From Nitrospirales bacterium (lineage in GTDB: Bacteria > Nitrospirota > Nitrospiria > Nitrospirales > UBA8639): a DNA stretch of 64,000 bases. The first letter of the stretch is position 1; the number at the start of each line of letters is the position of its first letter. Location: contig JAJDBP010000017.1 of assembly GCA_029261295.1 (NCBI GenBank), positions 310,001 through 374,000 on the forward strand, written 5' to 3'. The notes under the pieces were generated by a model that saw only the letters and a list, made by a program, of their open reading frames with translations, was not told where the DNA came from and did no database searches. Below are positions 1-8,175 of this stretch, piece after piece. The position numbers and the translations under genes are program-made.

Positions 1-1
1 T

Positions 2-55
2 CAAGCTAGCATTATTATTCGTGCTCGAGATGCAATGTTCCACAACCCGAACTAA
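2..55 (+). CDS. possible C-terminal tail of an upstream gene (partial)
   Basis: One plus-strand frame is open from the window edge and ends at TAA 53-55. It encodes only 17 residues ending RDAMFHNPN. The composition looks protein-like, but the stretch is far too short for a family call and could be chance. About 160 bp of AT-rich sequence follow before the convergent response-regulator gene ends at 214, which would suit a gene end here. Confidence 0.3.
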   Translation, partial: QASIIIRARDAMFHNPN

Positions 56-213
56 ATCAACAAATAAAAATTCGTAAATACCAAAGGGGGAGAAAGGAGG
101 CTAAGGATCTATTTAAGGAGAACTTTTCAATGAAATAACTGGTCTATAAGGTCCACACAAAAATTCGGACTCGCTTTCTGTGCATACTCTCTCACCCACA
201 ATCTTACCAAGGA

Positions 214-894
214 TCAATCGCGTTTGCCGGGATCGAGTTCGATAATGCCTTTCCGAATAGCCAAAATAGCGGCTTGTGTACGATCGTAGGCATGGAGTTT
301 GTGGAAAATATTGCGTACGTGATTTTTGACAGTTTTTTCACTCAGATCCAACACATTGGCAATTTCTTTGTTCGTTTTTCCGTCAGCGACTAATTGCAGG
401 ACAGTAATTTCCCTTTCAGTGAGATCGTGCTCTAAAATTCCTCGCTTTTTTCCTTTCCCCTCTGAGAGCAATGAGAATTCTGCCAATATTTTACTAGCGA
501 CAGAGGGATGAATGAGTGATTCCCCTTTGGCAATGGTGCGAATGGCGGCAATAATTTGAGCTGAATCACAATCTTTCAAAAGATACCCGGTCGCCCCAGC
601 TCGTACGAGGTCAAAGATATATTGCTGTTCCTCATACATAGTCAAGGCCACCACACCAATATGAGGAAACTCGCGCTTGATAATACGAGTTGCTTCAATC
701 CCCGTCATACCGGGCATACTGACATCCATGAGAATCACATCTGGCAGCAGCGTCCGAGCCTGCTCCACGGCCTCTCCACCATCCTTCGCTTCTCCCACAA
801 CTTGGATATCATCCTTGGTTTCAAGTATTGCCGAGAGACCTTCCCGCACCACTCGATGATCATCAACGATTAAGACCTTCGTTTTTTTAGGCAT
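214..894 (-). CDS. NarL/FixJ-family response regulator
   Basis: A 226-residue cytoplasmic two-component regulator. The receiver domain spans about residues 5-120, with the acidic pair D11/D12, phospho-acceptor D57 (in LMDVSMPG), T85 and K107. A LuxR-type helix-turn-helix lies at about 155-220 ([20 protein letters not shown]). The length is normal for NarL proteins. The start codon (892-894) lies inside the end of the upstream histidine kinase gene, so the two overlap by 8 bp and are probably translationally coupled; the kinase is the obvious partner. The target promoters cannot be read from the sequence. Confidence 0.93.
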   Translation of the reverse strand: MPKKTKVLIVDDHRVVREGLSAILETKDDIQVVGEAKDGGEAVEQARTLLPDVILMDVSMPGMTGIEATRIIKREFPHIGVVALTMYEEQQYIFDLVRAGATGYLLKDCDSAQIIAAIRTIAKGESLIHPSVASKILAEFSLLSEGKGKKRGILEHDLTEREITVLQLVADGKTNKEIANVLDLSEKTVKNHVRNIFHKLHAYDRTQAAILAIRKGIIELDPGKRD

Positions 895-2023
895 ACCGAG
901 TTTTCTCCTTTGTGGCGAGAGGGACAGTTATTTCGACGGTCGTTCCGGTCCGAGATTTCGACACCCACCGGATATCGCCTCCTAACATTCGTGCACGCTC
1001 CTTCATGCTTCTGACTCCAAAATGATCCCATTTCTCTGGATTTTGACTTTCTTTCTGAACGTTGAACCCCTGCCCGTTATCCGAGACTTTAGCTTCTAAT
1101 AAGTCTTTCGTGAGCTGAACCTTTACGATTACTTTCGTGGCCCTGGCATGTTTGACCACATTACTTAAGGCTTCCTGCACCATGCGAAAGACAAAGACTT
1201 TTGTTTTGGGATCCAGCGTCGACTCGTCTCCATTTCCTTTAAAAGTCGTGCGAATCCGATGTTCCCGCTCATACGAAGAAAGGTAATTTGATAATGCGGG
1301 AATAAAGGCTAAATGATCATATTGCCCAGGACGAAGGTTATAGACCACCTCACGCGCTTCTTGAATCGCATGTTTTAATTGTACCGTCGTTTGATTCAAC
1401 ATGGTCAATCCTTTGTCCGGATCTTCAGAAACTAATTCCCTCACCCGTTCCATTTTGAGATTGACACCCACCAAGGTTTGCACTAACCCATCATGAATCT
1501 CGCAAGCAATACGGGTCCGTTCTTCATCAACAGCCCCTTCAGCTTCTTCCTTGACATACAAACGAAAAAGCGATTGGTAACGAGTTAACGTGCTTTCAAT
1601 TTCTACTGATGCCCGAATCCGTGCTTCAATGAGTTGCCACATAAACTTGGCACTCGCGCCCCCAACTAAAGCTAGATGCGGGGCTTGAACATCCAGCAGC
1701 TTTTGCTCCACTTCGGGATCCCCAGTCACGTCGATAACCAAATCCACGTCTTTCATTTTCAATAAATCTTGGTAGCGACGGCGAACAGGAATACCTAACT
1801 TTTTGGCCAATCGAACGCCATCGGTGAGCACACGAGTTTCCGCCACACCCACTACAGTGACTAATGGATCTTCCGCAAAAATTTCCATGAGTGCCGTCCC
1901 GCCCTGTCCAGCCCCAATGATCGCCACTCGGCTAGGGGTCACGACTTTTGGTGACCGACTAACTTTTGATTTTCGAGAAGAGGTCCCGCTTTTGATGGAT
2001 TTTGAAGATTTGAGAGTTGGCAT
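887..2023 (-). CDS. Rossmann-domain/DegS-NarX-type sensor histidine kinase fusion
   Basis: A 378-residue cytoplasmic kinase with no membrane segment. A basic, Ser-rich leader (1-30) is followed by a dinucleotide-binding Rossmann-like domain (about 31-145). This carries the glycine-rich turn GAGQGG at 37-42 and resembles the NAD(P) domain of Gfo/Idh/MocA or homoserine dehydrogenases. A coiled linker leads to a HisKA_3 domain with phospho-acceptor H177 (in ACEIHDGLVQTL), then a HATPase_c domain with an N-box near N287 (QEALSNVVKHA) and a DNGQGF G-box at 315-320. HisKA_3 kinases pair with NarL-type regulators, and one follows with an 8-bp overlap. I infer that the Rossmann domain senses a nucleotide cofactor such as NAD(P)(H); ligand binding is not proven. 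Confidence 0.85.
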   Translation of the reverse strand: MPTLKSSKSIKSGTSSRKSKVSRSPKVVTPSRVAIIGAGQGGTALMEIFAEDPLVTVVGVAETRVLTDGVRLAKKLGIPVRRRYQDLLKMKDVDLVIDVTGDPEVEQKLLDVQAPHLALVGGASAKFMWQLIEARIRASVEIESTLTRYQSLFRLYVKEEAEGAVDEERTRIACEIHDGLVQTLVGVNLKMERVRELVSEDPDKGLTMLNQTTVQLKHAIQEAREVVYNLRPGQYDHLAFIPALSNYLSSYEREHRIRTTFKGNGDESTLDPKTKVFVFRMVQEALSNVVKHARATKVIVKVQLTKDLLEAKVSDNGQGFNVQKESQNPEKWDHFGVRSMKERARMLGGDIRWVSKSRTGTTVEITVPLATKEKTRYA

Positions 2024-2150
2024 GAATGACCACGCGCAATGTCGTCATTGATTGCTGAAGAAAGAGCTAACTGCTTTTCGTTAGAAAGAGGAGGAAATGC
2101 GTTATGCCACAAATCACGTCATTGAGTAGATCAATAGGATGCAACCACTG

Positions 2151-2615
2151 TTACAAACGACCGCCCTCATGGGTTAACGCACGAATCGTATCCATAAATT
2201 GATCAATATCTTTAAACTCCCGGTACACCGAGGCAAACCGCACATACGCCACGGGATCCAGTTCCTGTAAAGCTCGCATGACTTCTTCCCCTACCGCACG
2301 GCTGGGTACTTCTGTTTCCCCTAAGTCTTGAATCCGTTTTTCTATTCGATCGGTCGCTGCCCCCAACGCCCCTATACTGACGGGACGTTTTTCACAGGCT
2401 TTCTTCAGGCCTGCCAAAATCTTTGCTCGATCAAAGGGTTCACGCCGATTGTCTTTTTTGACGACCATCGGGAGATTTTCTTCAATACGTTCATAGGTCG
2501 TAAACCGCCGTTTACAGCCCAAACATTCACGACGACGACGAATAACTTCGCCCTCTCGGGCCGTTCGTGAGTCAATCACCTTATCCTCAAGCTTGTCACA
2601 GAACGGACATTTCAC
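2151..2615 (-). CDS. nrdR: transcriptional repressor NrdR
   Basis: A 154-residue protein, the usual NrdR length. It has an N-terminal zinc ribbon with cysteines C3, C6, C31 and C34 (CPFC and CLGC pairs around an Arg-rich strand) and a following ATP-cone domain (about 49-139). NrdR represses ribonucleotide reductase genes, reading dATP/ATP levels through the ATP-cone. The start is GTG at 2613-2615, because the invariant MKCPFC begins exactly there. It lies 44 bp downstream of glyA on the same strand, so it probably belongs to an rplI-glyA-nrdR transcription unit. No ribonucleotide reductase gene lies in the window. Confidence 0.96.
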   Translation of the reverse strand: MKCPFCDKLEDKVIDSRTAREGEVIRRRRECLGCKRRFTTYERIEENLPMVVKKDNRREPFDRAKILAGLKKACEKRPVSIGALGAATDRIEKRIQDLGETEVPSRAVGEEVMRALQELDPVAYVRFASVYREFKDIDQFMDTIRALTHEGGRL

Positions 2616-2659
2616 GAAAGAGCGTCCTTAATAATTGGAGGGAATCGTGGCGGAAGAAA

Positions 2660-3922
2660 TTAGTAGGAATGAAAGATAGGGAAACGGGCACATAGGTCTT
2701 TGACTTCTCGAAATATTCGCTTGTGCAGCGCCGCATCATGGGCATGTTGGATAATGTCATCCGACCATGACACAATCTGCTCCATCTCGGCTTCCCGCAT
2801 ACCACGAGTAGAGACCGTCGGAGTCCCAATTCGAATGCCACTAGCGACCATCGGTGGCTTCTCATCAAAAGGCACCGCATTTTTATTGACGACAATTCCC
2901 GAAGCATTTAACGCAGCTTCAGCCTCTTTGCCTGTCACGTTTCGCGAATTCAAATTTAACAGAAACAGATGATTCTCTGTTCCACCAGAAACTACTTGGT
3001 ATCCGCGCTTCAGAAAGCCTTCTGCCAAAACCTTGGCATTCGCAAGAACTTGCTTTTGATAAGAAGTGAAACTTGGTGCTAAAGCTTCTTTGAAAGCGAC
3101 AGCCTTGGCCGCCACAACATGCATGAGCGGGCCGCCTTGAATTCCGGGGAATATAATTTTATCAACGGCTTTCGCGTGCTCTTCTTTGCACATGATCATG
3201 CCGGAACGTGGACCTCGCAAGGTCTTATGCGTTGTCGTCGTCACAAAGTCGGCATAGGGAACCGGACTCGGATGAAGCCCCGTGGCAACTAGTCCGGCAA
3301 TATGGGCGATATCAACTAATAAATACGCGCCTACGGATTTGGCTATGGCTTGAAACCTGGGGAAGTCAAGAATCTTGGCATACGCGCTGGCACCAACCAC
3401 CAGCATTCTAGGGCGAACTTCTTTTGCTTGTTTTTCAACCACATCATAATTTATGGCTTCGGTTTCTCGGTCCACTCCATAAGTGAAGGATTGAAAAATT
3501 TTCCCGGAAAAGTTCACTCGGCTCCCATGGGTCAAATGACCACCATGCGCCAAATCCATTCCCATAATCGTATCACCCGTCTTCAGGACAGCAAGATACG
3601 CAGCCATATTCGCCTGAGACCCTGAATGAGGTTGAACATTCACATGTTCACATCCAAAAAGTTCTTTCGCACGGGCAATGGCTAACTCTTCAACAATATC
3701 GACATGCTGACAGCCCCCGTAATAGCGTTTTCCAGGGTACCCTTCAGCATATTTATTGGTCATTAAACAGCCTTGAGCACCTAAGACAGCTGGACTGGCA
3801 TAATTTTCTGAGGCAATGAGTACTAAATTTTCCCGTTGCCGCTTTTCTTCAGACCGAATAGCAGCATATACCTCGTAATCCGTATCCCGAATGGCTTTTA
3901 ATGTCCCAACAGAATGGCGCAT
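2660..3922 (-). CDS. glyA: serine hydroxymethyltransferase
   Basis: A 420-residue PLP enzyme interconverting serine and glycine with transfer of the one-carbon unit to tetrahydrofolate, the main source of C1 units. The family signature [15 protein letters not shown] is present, with the PLP Schiff-base lysine K233. The N-terminal substrate region ([19 protein letters not shown]) and the [15 protein letters not shown] region are also intact. Length and architecture are full. The ATG start (3920-3922) lies 3 bp after the rplI stop, so glyA is probably cotranscribed and coupled with rplI; nrdR follows after 44 bp. Confidence 0.97.
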   Translation of the reverse strand: MRHSVGTLKAIRDTDYEVYAAIRSEEKRQRENLVLIASENYASPAVLGAQGCLMTNKYAEGYPGKRYYGGCQHVDIVEELAIARAKELFGCEHVNVQPHSGSQANMAAYLAVLKTGDTIMGMDLAHGGHLTHGSRVNFSGKIFQSFTYGVDRETEAINYDVVEKQAKEVRPRMLVVGASAYAKILDFPRFQAIAKSVGAYLLVDIAHIAGLVATGLHPSPVPYADFVTTTTHKTLRGPRSGMIMCKEEHAKAVDKIIFPGIQGGPLMHVVAAKAVAFKEALAPSFTSYQKQVLANAKVLAEGFLKRGYQVVSGGTENHLFLLNLNSRNVTGKEAEAALNASGIVVNKNAVPFDEKPPMVASGIRIGTPTVSTRGMREAEMEQIVSWSDDIIQHAHDAALHKRIFREVKDLCARFPIFHSY

Positions 3923-3925
3923 GAG

Positions 3926-4450
3926 TTAATTGGTTTCTGCCGTTTCTGCTGTTTCTGCCGGAATATCTTCCGTAGCGGTAGGCTCTTCGGCAATTGGCTC
4001 TTCTCCAGCCTGTTTAGCCAAAGTGACTTGAATTTTAGTGACCACATCACGATGCAACTTTATAGGCACAGGAAAAGTTCCCAATTCTTTGAGTGGTTGA
4101 GGTAACTGAATTTTCCGACGATCAACCGTCATGCCCTGGGCAGCTAATTGTTCGGCGATATCCTTTGAGGTCACCGAGCCAAATAATTTATCGTCCTTCC
4201 CCGTTTGCACTTCAAAGGTCAAGGAAACATTTGACATCTGCTTGCCAATATCTCCTAACGCCTCTACTTCTTTTTTTGCCTTTTGGTCAATTTGCCGCTT
4301 CAAATGCTGTAGAAATTTCACCTGACGGTCTTCAGCTAAAACCGCTTTTTTCCGTGGTAAGAGAAAATTTCTGGCGTAGCCATCAGCGACAGTTAAGACG
4401 TCTCCCAAATACCCTAAACCTTCGACATTTTCCTGCAAAATCACCTTCAT
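3926..4450 (-). CDS. rplI: large ribosomal subunit protein bL9
   Basis: A 174-residue ribosomal protein. The N-terminal 23S-binding domain shows the diagnostic start MKVILQENVEGLGYLGD and the DGYARNFLLPRKKA signature. It is followed by the central helix and a C-terminal domain (about 80-150). An acidic Glu/Thr/Ala-rich tail of about 25 residues exceeds the usual 150-residue length. An AAGGAG ribosome-binding site precedes the ATG, and a sigma70-type promoter is visible upstream (4486-4514). The usual partners rpsF, rpsR and dnaB are absent here, and glyA follows directly instead. Confidence 0.96.
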   Translation of the reverse strand: MKVILQENVEGLGYLGDVLTVADGYARNFLLPRKKAVLAEDRQVKFLQHLKRQIDQKAKKEVEALGDIGKQMSNVSLTFEVQTGKDDKLFGSVTSKDIAEQLAAQGMTVDRRKIQLPQPLKELGTFPVPIKLHRDVVTKIQVTLAKQAGEEPIAEEPTATEDIPAETAETAETN

Positions 4451-4485
4451 AGATAGCTCTCCTTAGCCTAGCGAATAAGGGAAAC

Positions 4486-4514
4486 ATCTTAAGACCGATG
4501 ATAGAAAAAGTCAA
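4486..4514 (-). promoter_or_regulatory. sigma70-type promoter for rplI-glyA-nrdR
   Basis: Reading the minus strand, TTGACT (4509-4514) and TAAGAT (4486-4491) are separated by exactly 17 bp. This places transcription start about 30 bp upstream of the rplI ATG. Seen by eye only. Confidence 0.6.
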
Positions 4515-4597
4515 TTGAATTGCCCTGTTGGTTCGCGTATATCACTATAAAGGAGATATATTTGTATTCTAGAAATTTCAGAATACCAAGCTTTATT

Positions 4598-4626
4598 TTG
4601 ACAAATTTCGGAATGTTCACGAGATA
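4598..4626 (+). promoter_or_regulatory. possible weak promoter for the 4694 gene
   Basis: TTGACA (4598-4603) is a perfect -35 box. At 17 bp spacing the -10 position reads GAGATA, which is poor; a better hexamer, TATACT, lies further downstream at non-standard spacing. The site is about 70 bp upstream of the chosen ATG. Confidence 0.3.
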
Positions 4627-4693
4627 CCGTATACTGACCAGAAGATTAGATGGTAAAAAGTAATTGCACGTAATAGTGGGGGTTTTTCAAAGT

Positions 4694-5179
4694 ATGACTG
4701 CCATTCAGATTGCCAAACTGATCACGTGCCTGTTGCTGCTATCGGTCATGAATCCACCTCAGACTTTGGCCGAAGGGAAAATGGCCAAGGAGACACCTGG
4801 ACCAGAACCCTTTAGCGATTTGAATCTTCGATTCAGCAACCGTCCTCTAGATCCACCTGAAAATCTTATTGTTCAAACAGTCCCATTAACGGATTTTTCC
4901 GTAGCCACAGCCATGGTGGCCCCTTCGCCACAGGCCGTTATTTTTGAAAACGACCTTCGGCAACGGCTGGCCGTTCTTACTCAGGATGAAACTGGGCCTC
5001 TCACCCTCTTTCTGCTGGCACCCCTCCCCCTTGATCCCAAGCTCCCGAGCCTGGTTCAATGTGCGCATGATCGTCGCTGTGAGACTGACCGAACCCCGCT
5101 CACTGGAGGCCTAGGGTGCTTGGCCCTCTGTCTGAAGGAACAACTCGAAGCCGTCGCGACTAATCCTCTCCCACGATAA
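4694..5179 (+). CDS. small exported protein of unknown function
   Basis: About 161 residues. I prefer ATG 4694 to a possible TTG at 4664, because it puts a conventional signal peptide at the N-terminus (MTAIQIAKLITCLLLLSVM, then NPPQTLAEG) and a G-rich Shine-Dalgarno-like run lies upstream. The mature part is Pro-rich, with four cysteines near the end (CAHDRRC and CLALC). These could form disulfides in the periplasm. No family is recognised. The gene ends 4 bp before the SF1-helicase-like gene, so the two are probably one operon. Confidence 0.6.
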   Translation: MTAIQIAKLITCLLLLSVMNPPQTLAEGKMAKETPGPEPFSDLNLRFSNRPLDPPENLIVQTVPLTDFSVATAMVAPSPQAVIFENDLRQRLAVLTQDETGPLTLFLLAPLPLDPKLPSLVQCAHDRRCETDRTPLTGGLGCLALCLKEQLEAVATNPLPR

Positions 5180-5183
5180 ACAG

Positions 5184-6686
5184 ATGAAACTCGACGACCT
5201 ACTTACTCAAGCCACCTCTCAACTTCGCGATGAACGAGAAATCGCGATGAATCAGGGGTTAGATGCACCCTTAGATATTCCCCATGCGTCTCATCTTGGC
5301 AAAGTTGGCTCGCTCCATCTTTATAGCTGCGAGGTCTTGCCGGGAAGCAAGATTATTGCTGATGTCCCCATGACGCTTTTACCAGGAAACGACATGGAAG
5401 CCACCGAAGGCTATCTCCTAGGTTGGGTCAATGGCACCCTTCTTATCCAAACCTTTGACCATGTTGGGAAAACCCTCGAGCATTGCACCCTTATTCCGGA
5501 TACCTCTGGATTTTTAGAAATGGGTGCGACACGACTTTCCGACATGGTCACGAAACCCGATTCGTTTACACTTGGACCAGCCGAACGACTGGTCCCATGG
5601 CTACAACCCTCGCCAGGAGCCGATGCTGGCCAAGCCCGAGATAATATTCCCCCCGCTGTACTCTCCATGATGTGGGGCGATGATCGAGCAACTCGATGGA
5701 CCAAACTGACTACCCTCATTGTGGATCAAGTGAAGAAAAATAAACGCATTCTCTTAGTCGCACCCGATCATGAAACCGTGGATGCCTTAACCGGAGCCAC
5801 CGCGCACGCCTTAAAAATGGCAGCTCTTCCCCACCGCAGCATACTTTGTCGCTATGAAATGGCGCTCACCAAACCATCAGCCACCATGCCGATTCATGAA
5901 CTCGGCTATGAAGCTCAGATGTACCACTTTTATGCCAAAGCGAATGCCAACAAAATCGCCCTGCGAAAAAAATACGATCGTTTTCGGGAACTCACGCCCA
6001 TCTTGGCCTACAAGCGCGACAAACAAAAAGATCTGAATGAAGTCAAACTATTAGAATGGCGATTGCTCACCCAACTCAGTGATTGGCAGGGCAAGGTCAA
6101 AGGAATTGATAAAATCCTCAGAGACTACGAAGCCTTACCAATATGGAAACGGATGGGGATGCAATTCACTGGAAAAAACATAGAGACCTTGGCTGAATAC
6201 CGCGTGATTTACGAAGGAAAAATTCACGGACTTATGCAAGAAGTAGAAGTCGCGCAAGCCCGCATCAAAGAACTCATTCCTGAAGCAACCATCCCTAAGG
6301 ACTTACGTCCGGAATATGATGAACTCAAAGAAGAAATAAAACGACTTGGCGGGACAAAGAAAATCAGAGAAATGCTCAGTGCGGGAGAAGGAACCAACCG
6401 CCAAGCCTTTGCTCAAAACAAACGAGTCATGGCCACGACACCTGGTCGAATTTTGACCGATCCTCTCTTTCGAAAAGTGCCCTATGATCTCCTTATTGTA
6501 GACGATGCACCACGTATCCCCACTCCCTTACTCCTTGCCGCAAGCGGACTCATTCGTGAACGTATTATTTTAAGTGGAGATACCAATGACTTGGTGCAAG
6601 GTCAGGACCCCTCGCAGACTAGATGGCCTCATGAACTCTTAAGAACCACACTCAGTTCAGCGGCTCAACCCACTGCAGTGGGATAA
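5184..6686 (+). CDS. degenerate SF1 helicase/AAA_11-like protein lacking Walker A
   Basis: A 500-residue cytoplasmic protein. An N-terminal beta-rich region (about 45-130) precedes a RecA-like core interrupted by a long charged helical insertion (about 250-400). The layout recalls the first RecA domain of Upf1/Dna2-type SF1 helicases: KRILLVAPDHETVDAL at about 187-202 resembles motif Ia, YDLLIVDDAPR (434-444) resembles Walker B (DEAQ/DDA), and ILSGD (462-466) resembles motif III. Where the P-loop GPPGTGKT should be, the protein reads GDDRATRWT (174-182), and the second RecA domain is absent. I infer a non-ATPase derivative, perhaps with a binding or scaffold role. Function unknown. Confidence 0.6.
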   Translation: MKLDDLLTQATSQLRDEREIAMNQGLDAPLDIPHASHLGKVGSLHLYSCEVLPGSKIIADVPMTLLPGNDMEATEGYLLGWVNGTLLIQTFDHVGKTLEHCTLIPDTSGFLEMGATRLSDMVTKPDSFTLGPAERLVPWLQPSPGADAGQARDNIPPAVLSMMWGDDRATRWTKLTTLIVDQVKKNKRILLVAPDHETVDALTGATAHALKMAALPHRSILCRYEMALTKPSATMPIHELGYEAQMYHFYAKANANKIALRKKYDRFRELTPILAYKRDKQKDLNEVKLLEWRLLTQLSDWQGKVKGIDKILRDYEALPIWKRMGMQFTGKNIETLAEYRVIYEGKIHGLMQEVEVAQARIKELIPEATIPKDLRPEYDELKEEIKRLGGTKKIREMLSAGEGTNRQAFAQNKRVMATTPGRILTDPLFRKVPYDLLIVDDAPRIPTPLLLAASGLIRERIILSGDTNDLVQGQDPSQTRWPHELLRTTLSSAAQPTAVG

Positions 6687-6804
6687 TGTTCGATTCAACT
6701 TTCTTACACAGACTATCCAGAACATGAGTATAGGGTTCGGACGCATAGCGTTTTAAGCCCTGCTAGTTTTTTCCCTCAGCATAATTGAGAAACAATCCAA
6801 CGTC

Positions 6805-6833
6805 TTGACCGCTTTTCGATAAAAGACGATAAT
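6805..6833 (+). promoter_or_regulatory. sigma70 promoter of tRNA-Leu
   Basis: TTGACC (6805-6810) and GATAAT (6828-6833) are separated by 17 bp. The predicted start falls a few bases before the tRNA at 6845. Strong match to the sigma70 consensus. Confidence 0.7.
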
Positions 6834-6844
6834 CGAATGTATGT

Positions 6845-6930
6845 GCCGAAGTGGCGGAATGGCAGACGCACTAGATTCAGGGTCTAGCGCCCTCCGGGGT
6901 GTGCGGGTTCAAGTCCCGCCTTCGGCACCA
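6845..6930 (+). tRNA. tRNA-Leu (anticodon CAG)
   Basis: An 86-nt class II tRNA. The acceptor stem GCCGAAG pairs with CTTCGGC, and the 3' CCA is encoded. The D-arm region reads GTGGCGGAATGGCAGACGC. The anticodon stem CTAGA/TCTAG encloses the loop TTCAGGG, giving anticodon CAG (codon CUG). A long variable arm and the T-arm GCGGGTTCAAGTCCCGC complete the tRNA-Leu form. Confidence 0.97.
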
Positions 6931-7082
6931 ATTCTTTTCTAAACCTTCCCCCTTTCTTTAAAGAGAACGCTCAGTTTTATAAATTGATGCCGTACTGATC
7001 CTGTCTGTATTGAGTCCAGTGATGCAGAGGGTCAAAGAAGATGTTCTGCCCCTTCTCCTTTAACCACTGAGTGAAGGGCGTG

Positions 7083-7544
7083 CTAAGAAGTCGAAACGAG
7101 TTCGCCATGTGGTATGAGAGCAGGCATTTTTTCGGTCACCTGTGAATCTTTCGACAACCATTCTATTTTTGAACTCATACCCATATCGCACTGACCTTGG
7201 AACAACACTCCATCTTCCATGGTAAAGCACGGCGTGCTGATGTCTCCAATCACAACCGCTGGCTTCAGAAGATGAATCCTTTTAATCGCAGTTAAGTTGG
7301 CTTCAATTTTTCCACTACAAATAATTTCGTCAGCGGTAATCGATCCACGAATGACCGCCTGTTCACCAATAATTAAGGTATCATTGGTATTAATCGCCCC
7401 ATTAAAATGCCCATCAATTCGAACGATGCCTTCTAACTTGGCAATGCCTTCTATCACGACTCCCTTGGCTAGAAAGGTATAGCCATCCTCTCCTTTCAAG
7501 GCTTCTGAAGCATTCGGCTGTAACTTTTGTTTGGTCTTCCACAT
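7083..7544 (-). CDS. bactofilin-family polymer-forming protein
   Basis: About 153 residues. The reading frame continues upstream, but ATG 7542-7544 (MWKTKQKLQ) has a good GGAGGG ribosome-binding site and matches the family's polar N-terminus, so I chose it. Residues about 25-115 form the repetitive beta-helix typical of bactofilins (DUF583), with short strands such as IEGIAKLEGIVRIDGHFNG and GEQAVIRGSITAD. Bactofilins polymerise without nucleotide into filaments that position envelope or cell-shape enzymes. The flanking tails are short and polar. It stands alone, convergent with the upstream tRNA. Confidence 0.85.
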   Translation of the reverse strand: MWKTKQKLQPNASEALKGEDGYTFLAKGVVIEGIAKLEGIVRIDGHFNGAINTNDTLIIGEQAVIRGSITADEIICSGKIEANLTAIKRIHLLKPAVVIGDISTPCFTMEDGVLFQGQCDMGMSSKIEWLSKDSQVTEKMPALIPHGELVSTS

Positions 7545-7919
7545 ATTGCGGTCCCTCCGAAAAATTAGGATACATATGAATGAGATGGGAGAGGACAGGA
7601 GGCATCTCAGTCCCCATTTTCTATTCAATACCTGTGCAAGGTTAATGCCTCTTGGCTTCCGAACCATTAACAATCCACACAAACCTCACACAATTCAATT
7701 GTTCTTGGAAGCAGGGGTTGCCTTCTCAAGCATTCTGTGGGTGAAGGGGCTCTCCTTCTCTCTGTCTTACAATTGTAGGATTTCGCATACGAAACCCCAC
7801 ACCTGAAAATCTGATTCCCTTCCCTCCTTGTAGCCTATCATAGGACCTTTGGGGGATAGATGACCCCAGGCTACTTCTCTAAATTTTAGATAGACCACCA
7901 TCAACATATGGAGGCAGCC
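7545..7919. other. intergenic region between divergent genes
   Basis: 375 bp between the bactofilin start and a small plus-strand gene. It must carry the promoters of both. I find no convincing gene, repeat or terminator; a minor AT-rich palindrome (CAATTCAATTG, near 7695) is the only structure noted. Confidence 0.4.
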
Positions 7920-8099
7920 ATGTGGGTAGAACAGGAAGAAACGATTCAAACATGGGTCAATGGCGGGGAGGTCATTCTTAAAAAAGTTGATCGAGAGTAT
8001 GCCTATCGATTGGCCAACGAAATGGGTGATTGGATTGATGGATTGCCCGACGGCATGGTGTGGGCCGATGCTCAAGCACTATTTGGCGACTCGTTATAA
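7920..8099 (+). CDS. small acidic protein of unknown function
   Basis: 59 residues starting MWVEQEETIQTW. ATG 7920 is preferred to ATG 7908 because GGAG at 7910-7913 lies 6 bp before it. The protein is acidic, with WVNGGEVILKKVDREYAYRL in the middle and no signal peptide or membrane segment. The well-placed ribosome-binding site and biased composition support a real gene. No family is recognised. The next gene is convergent. Confidence 0.5.
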   Translation: MWVEQEETIQTWVNGGEVILKKVDREYAYRLANEMGDWIDGLPDGMVWADAQALFGDSL

Positions 8100-8175
8100 A
8101 AACAGGCATCTCACATACCACTCCCCAAATGTATTGAAAGATACCTGTCGGCTTATGATGAAATGTCTTGCCTCT

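Noticed and set aside
4664-4693. TTG start ten codons before the chosen start of the small exported protein
   Set aside because: ATG 4694 gives a standard signal peptide right at the N-terminus; the extra residues would displace it.
7545-7682. 46-residue extension of the bactofilin frame
   Set aside because: It looks unlike the family, and ATG 7542-7544 has a strong ribosome-binding site.
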